This document shows, in pieces, positions 60,530 to 64,000 of a stretch of 64,000 nucleotides of DNA. Numbering within the stretch: position 1 is the first letter of the stretch; every line of letters starts with the position of its first letter. Below the pieces are notes generated by a model. That model had not been told where the DNA came from. It was given only the letters and a program-made list of their open reading frames with translations, and ran no database searches. Source of the stretch: Callaeas wilsoni. Taxonomy: Eukaryota; Chordata; Aves; Passeriformes; Callaeidae. The position numbers and the translations under genes were made by a program. The stretch covers positions 496,001 through 560,000 of the forward strand of contig VWPU01010145.1 of assembly GCA_013398955.1 (NCBI GenBank), written 5' to 3'.

Positions 60530-63333
60530 GAGTAGAAATTCCTCTATAAGTAGATAAGGGATAATTTGGGGTGTACTCTGTCACTCACTCCTCATAGAAG
60601 AATACAGCTTCAAATGTCATTGTAGCCTCGAGACTGAAAGGTGAAAGTTGCTTTAAGTGGGGACAAGCAATTCTGAAATACTCCAAATTGTTTGGGGATT
60701 TCATAACGGTCCAAATTTTTTCTTTTTTGAGTTGGGACAGAAGCAGTAGCACAGCAAACAGGGCACATCACTATTCCACATGTGAGACTGTGGGATAAGA
60801 CCTGAGCACTGATTCTCATGGACTATTCTAAATGGTATTATTTACAGGTACTATTAAGGGACTTCTCTATGCATTACTGTACATAAAGTAATGGCCCATG
60901 TTGTAAATATTTAGCCACATATATAACTGAATATACTCAGTACAACAGCTGAAGTGAGTTGTATATATTCCTAACAGCCTACAAATAGAATAGAATTCAT
61001 GGCCTATTCATGATCGTACTACTATGTACTAATTTGTCTCTATACTGATGGTTGTAATGAGCAATATTTTAGTTCTTTATTGTTATTTACTTTCCTTGTG
61101 CTCCTTATTGGGACATGTGTTATCTATATTCTTAAAAGCAAAAAGTGAAACAAAGATGCACATACTAATATAAACTAAACTTAAAATTTTATGACAGACA
61201 TAAGAAGCAATAGCTGAGGTAATTCTAGCACAACTACTGCACAGTAAAAGAATGATGTAAAATAACATTTCAGTATAGTAATATAGCTGAAGCACCAGAT
61301 TCATTATTACCATTACTTGGTACATTTAAAAGACATACAGTGAGCATGAATTCATCTAGATGACACAAGAACTAGTGGCTCAACAAAATGATTCCTCTTC
61401 AGGGCTGTATGACATTGCTGCTAAAGTCTGAATAATGGCACGAAAGAAATTTCAAAAGTAATGATTACTATTACAAAGCCTCCAAGGAATTCACATTTCC
61501 ATAGACAGTGTCATGAAAGGACATTATTTGGCTGACAGTAGAGATTTGAAAATAAAATTGTTATGCCGCATGCATGTTGATAGCAATTTGGCAAGAGACA
61601 TATTTTAATTCAGATACAAGTAAAACCAGAACCAAAGTAAAGCAGAAAACCCTTGTTAGCCATGCTCTAAACTCTAAAGGATATTAAAGGGCTTGTTTAT
61701 AACCACTGCTAGAATACCTGCAACAGAGATCCATCTTCCTTGTTCGACTACAGAAAAAGATTCTAATAATATCAGGAAATAATCTCATTTTTTAAAAAAA
61801 GAAAAATACAAGTCTTAGTTGTCGTATTTGACCAGTTTAAATACAATACACTATTTTAACATACATCATTGTGAGACAATTACTTTTTCAAGAAATTGCC
61901 ACCCTACTACAAATGCTTTACAATAACAGTTTGATGCTTATGAACCACCTTTACCATGACACTACCAAAACACTTATCCAGCTACATTGTATCACTGACT
62001 GATTAGGTTTAAGCAGGTAGAACTAAAAAATAAATTTTAAACAGATTGTTAAAAATTTAACTTAGGGACAATGCATGATCTACAAGACACATTTTGTGAC
62101 AAAATGGGTCATAATAAAAGGTTATTTTTAATGAGCAATACCTTATTTAGAACTGCAATATGGCATTTAAAATCTAATTAGTTTATCCCTTTCTCCACAG
62201 ATAGAGGGGAAAAAAAGATAAACTAGCAACTGAGAAGAAAATAATACAATGTAAATTGATACAGAACTGGTAGAAATGAGAACTGTGTTCATTCTGCTAA
62301 CAGTGCATTCATATTGGTCAGATCTAAAGGGTACGAAAAGACAAGCAAAATGTGTAGTGTGAATTAATTACAGTAAAATTGCATTGAAGCAAGAAATCTT
62401 TGAAAGTGTACATTCAAATATAAGAGGAAAAAATTTTAAGAGGGGTGAAGGGAAGAAAGGACGCAAGGAAGGCATGCAAAAAACTGCCTGCCAGGAACAA
62501 CCAAGGAAACTATCCTGTCTGGGCTTCCTCTTGGTTGGATCTAGCAGGTTTGCATTGAATGGAGCCTTGGACTGAACCAACACTTACACTCTGGGGCCCC
62601 TCAATGGAGAAGGTGTCAGAAAAGGCTGCAGCCCACAGTTTACAAATGAATCCTGATATTATTGCCTAAGTGCCTGTAGAGCTAATAGGAGCAGCAAGAA
62701 ATCTTCAAAACTAGTCTTCAGAATGCTCAGGATGCACTTAGCTTTTTGTTGACTATATAAAGAGCATAAAAAACTTTGAGACACAATCATGGATTTCAGA
62801 TGCAGTATGAGGAATAAAATTGGCAAGAGAAAAGCTGAAGAGGAGAATATATGAATTTCTCGGGATCTCGGGGTTATAAGAAGCACAGTGTACTTCACAA
62901 CCGAAGGTTGCCCATAGACTCCAGTCCTCTGGAGTGTATACATGTGCTCGGCTTTTTTCATGGGCAGTGGGTCTGAATGTGAAGAAACTCCTTGTCGTTC
63001 TATCCTTGGATTTCAAAAGGGGAGATGTTACTGGTACCTAGTCATGGAGCTCAGATAAAGCTCTGTCTTTCTTGAAGGGGATAATATGCTGTCAAGGGCT
63101 TGCTTTATGTTTTGTATAGGTCCTCACAGAAAAAGCAGGTAATGTGACACATAGCCACAGAACAGCTGTTGCATCCTTTAGTCCTGAGATAGACTATCTT
63201 TCATTTTTCGGACTTCACCTTACACAGTTGGATGGTGTCCAGTGAGATGGCCTCATAAAACCACCTAAGATTTTATTTCTCAGAAGGAAGCTGATCACTC
63301 AGGCATTATCCCTGAAAACATTAAGAACTCTAG
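60530..63333. other. Unique AT-rich DNA, no gene seen
   Basis: No exon, RNA gene or dispersed repeat recognised. A somewhat GC-richer patch at 62430-62640 was not identified. Confidence 0.6.
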
Positions 63334-63434
63334 GGGATTTTTTCGGTTTTGTTGTTAGGGGTTTTCTTGTTTGGTTTGTTGGTTTTTTGGGGTTGGGTTT
63401 GTTTTTGGGTTTTTTTTTTTGGGGGGGGGTGGGT
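63334..63434 (+). repeat. G/T-rich tract with G-quadruplex potential
   Basis: About 100 bp of almost pure T and G on the plus strand. G runs lie at 63358-63361 (4), 63389-63392 (4), 63395-63397 (3), 63407-63409 (3), 63421-63429 (9) and 63431-63433 (3). Loops between the later runs are 2, 9, 11 and 1 nt, compatible with an intramolecular quadruplex. Confidence 0.85.
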
Positions 63435-64000
63435 CATTGCACTTTTTTTAAGTGCTCAAACAACAGTTTTGGATTTGTAGCATGAGCCAGAGAGATTTCC
63501 CAGAGACAACCTGGCTATTTCACAGTCCAGGATACAATTTTTGAAGGGTAGGGCTATGCTGGCAGATTAACAGTTACATGGCACATGACAGCACAGTGAG
63601 AAGTCCTAGCACAACCCAAAGGCTGCGTCTTTGGAGAAAGATGAGTCAGCTGCTATGAGCCAGCTGAGTACAGATGGATCCATGCCGTCAGTATGTGCTA
63701 TTCCCAACACCAACCCTGAGTTTCTTTATTGGGAAAGCTATTTAGCTTCTGTCACAGCTGAGCAGGAATCCAAAAAAAGACATAAGCAACACAGCCAGTG
63801 AGGGGTGGATGGAGGGTGGGGACAGGTGAGAGAGGAGAAGTTGAACTCAACTGTTCACATGATGGTATAGATGCCGCAAACCGGAACACATCAGCATGGT
63901 AGCCAGTACATAACAAACCCAAATATCTTTACATTTATATCTCACTCACTGCTTATTCCACTGTACAAGCAATCCGTCTTCAAAAAGAAAATACACAGTC
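63435..64000. other. Unique DNA, no gene seen
   Basis: Nothing recognised apart from a G-rich patch near 63800-63838. Confidence 0.55.

Noticed and set aside
59929..60549. 206-codon plus-strand frame with hydrophobic N-terminus as a secreted protein
   Set aside because: It is antisense within LTR copy 3, runs across the CpG-dense block and past the LTR end, and has no recognisable domain.

Overview
This 64 kb window looks like ordinary nuclear DNA from a bird, probably a neoavian or songbird species. The support is the interspersed repeats. Six pieces read as CR1 LINEs with typical avian 3' ends. Three solo long terminal repeats (LTRs) belong to one avian endogenous-retrovirus family. One further fragment matches an avian LTR-like repeat I recognise. 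There are no Alu, L1 or bacterial signatures. The background is AT-rich and CpG-poor. I found no host protein-coding exon I would defend, no tRNA, rRNA or snRNA gene, no CRISPR array and no operon. The window is best read as a gene desert or the inside of a very long intron.

Layout. 1-1113: unique DNA, then two CR1 3' ends abutting tail to tail. 1114-15100: unique DNA with a short CAG repeat (10047), a G/T-only tract (13402) and a long perfect hairpin (13902-13979). 15101-15410: LTR-like fragment. 18567-18810: internally deleted CR1. 19147: a 20-bp perfect palindrome. 22971-24040: solo LTR copy 1. 27500-28600: an unassigned block with a GC-richer core. 30702-31665: CR1 with a broken reverse-transcriptase open reading frame. 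39630-39745: G/T tract containing a 9-bp tandem repeat. 44399-45441: solo LTR copy 2, with an exact target-site duplication. 48312-48554: chimeric CR1. 50180-50400: cluster of octamer, PBX-HOX and forkhead motifs, the best candidate regulatory element here. 57662-57863: CR1 with a hairpin at its tail. 58901-60524: solo LTR copy 3 on the minus strand, with an exact 5-bp target-site duplication and a CpG-dense block of about 0.4 kb. 63334-63434: G/T tract with quadruplex potential.

No genes work together here. The biology is the record of retroelement insertion and decay, plus possible cis-regulatory sequence. The longest open frames in the window (up to 217 codons) are all antisense to the LTRs and are interpreted as by-products of LTR composition. 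Repeat calls rest on remembered consensus patterns and on comparison between copies inside the window, not on a database search. Boundaries are approximate except where a target-site duplication fixes them.
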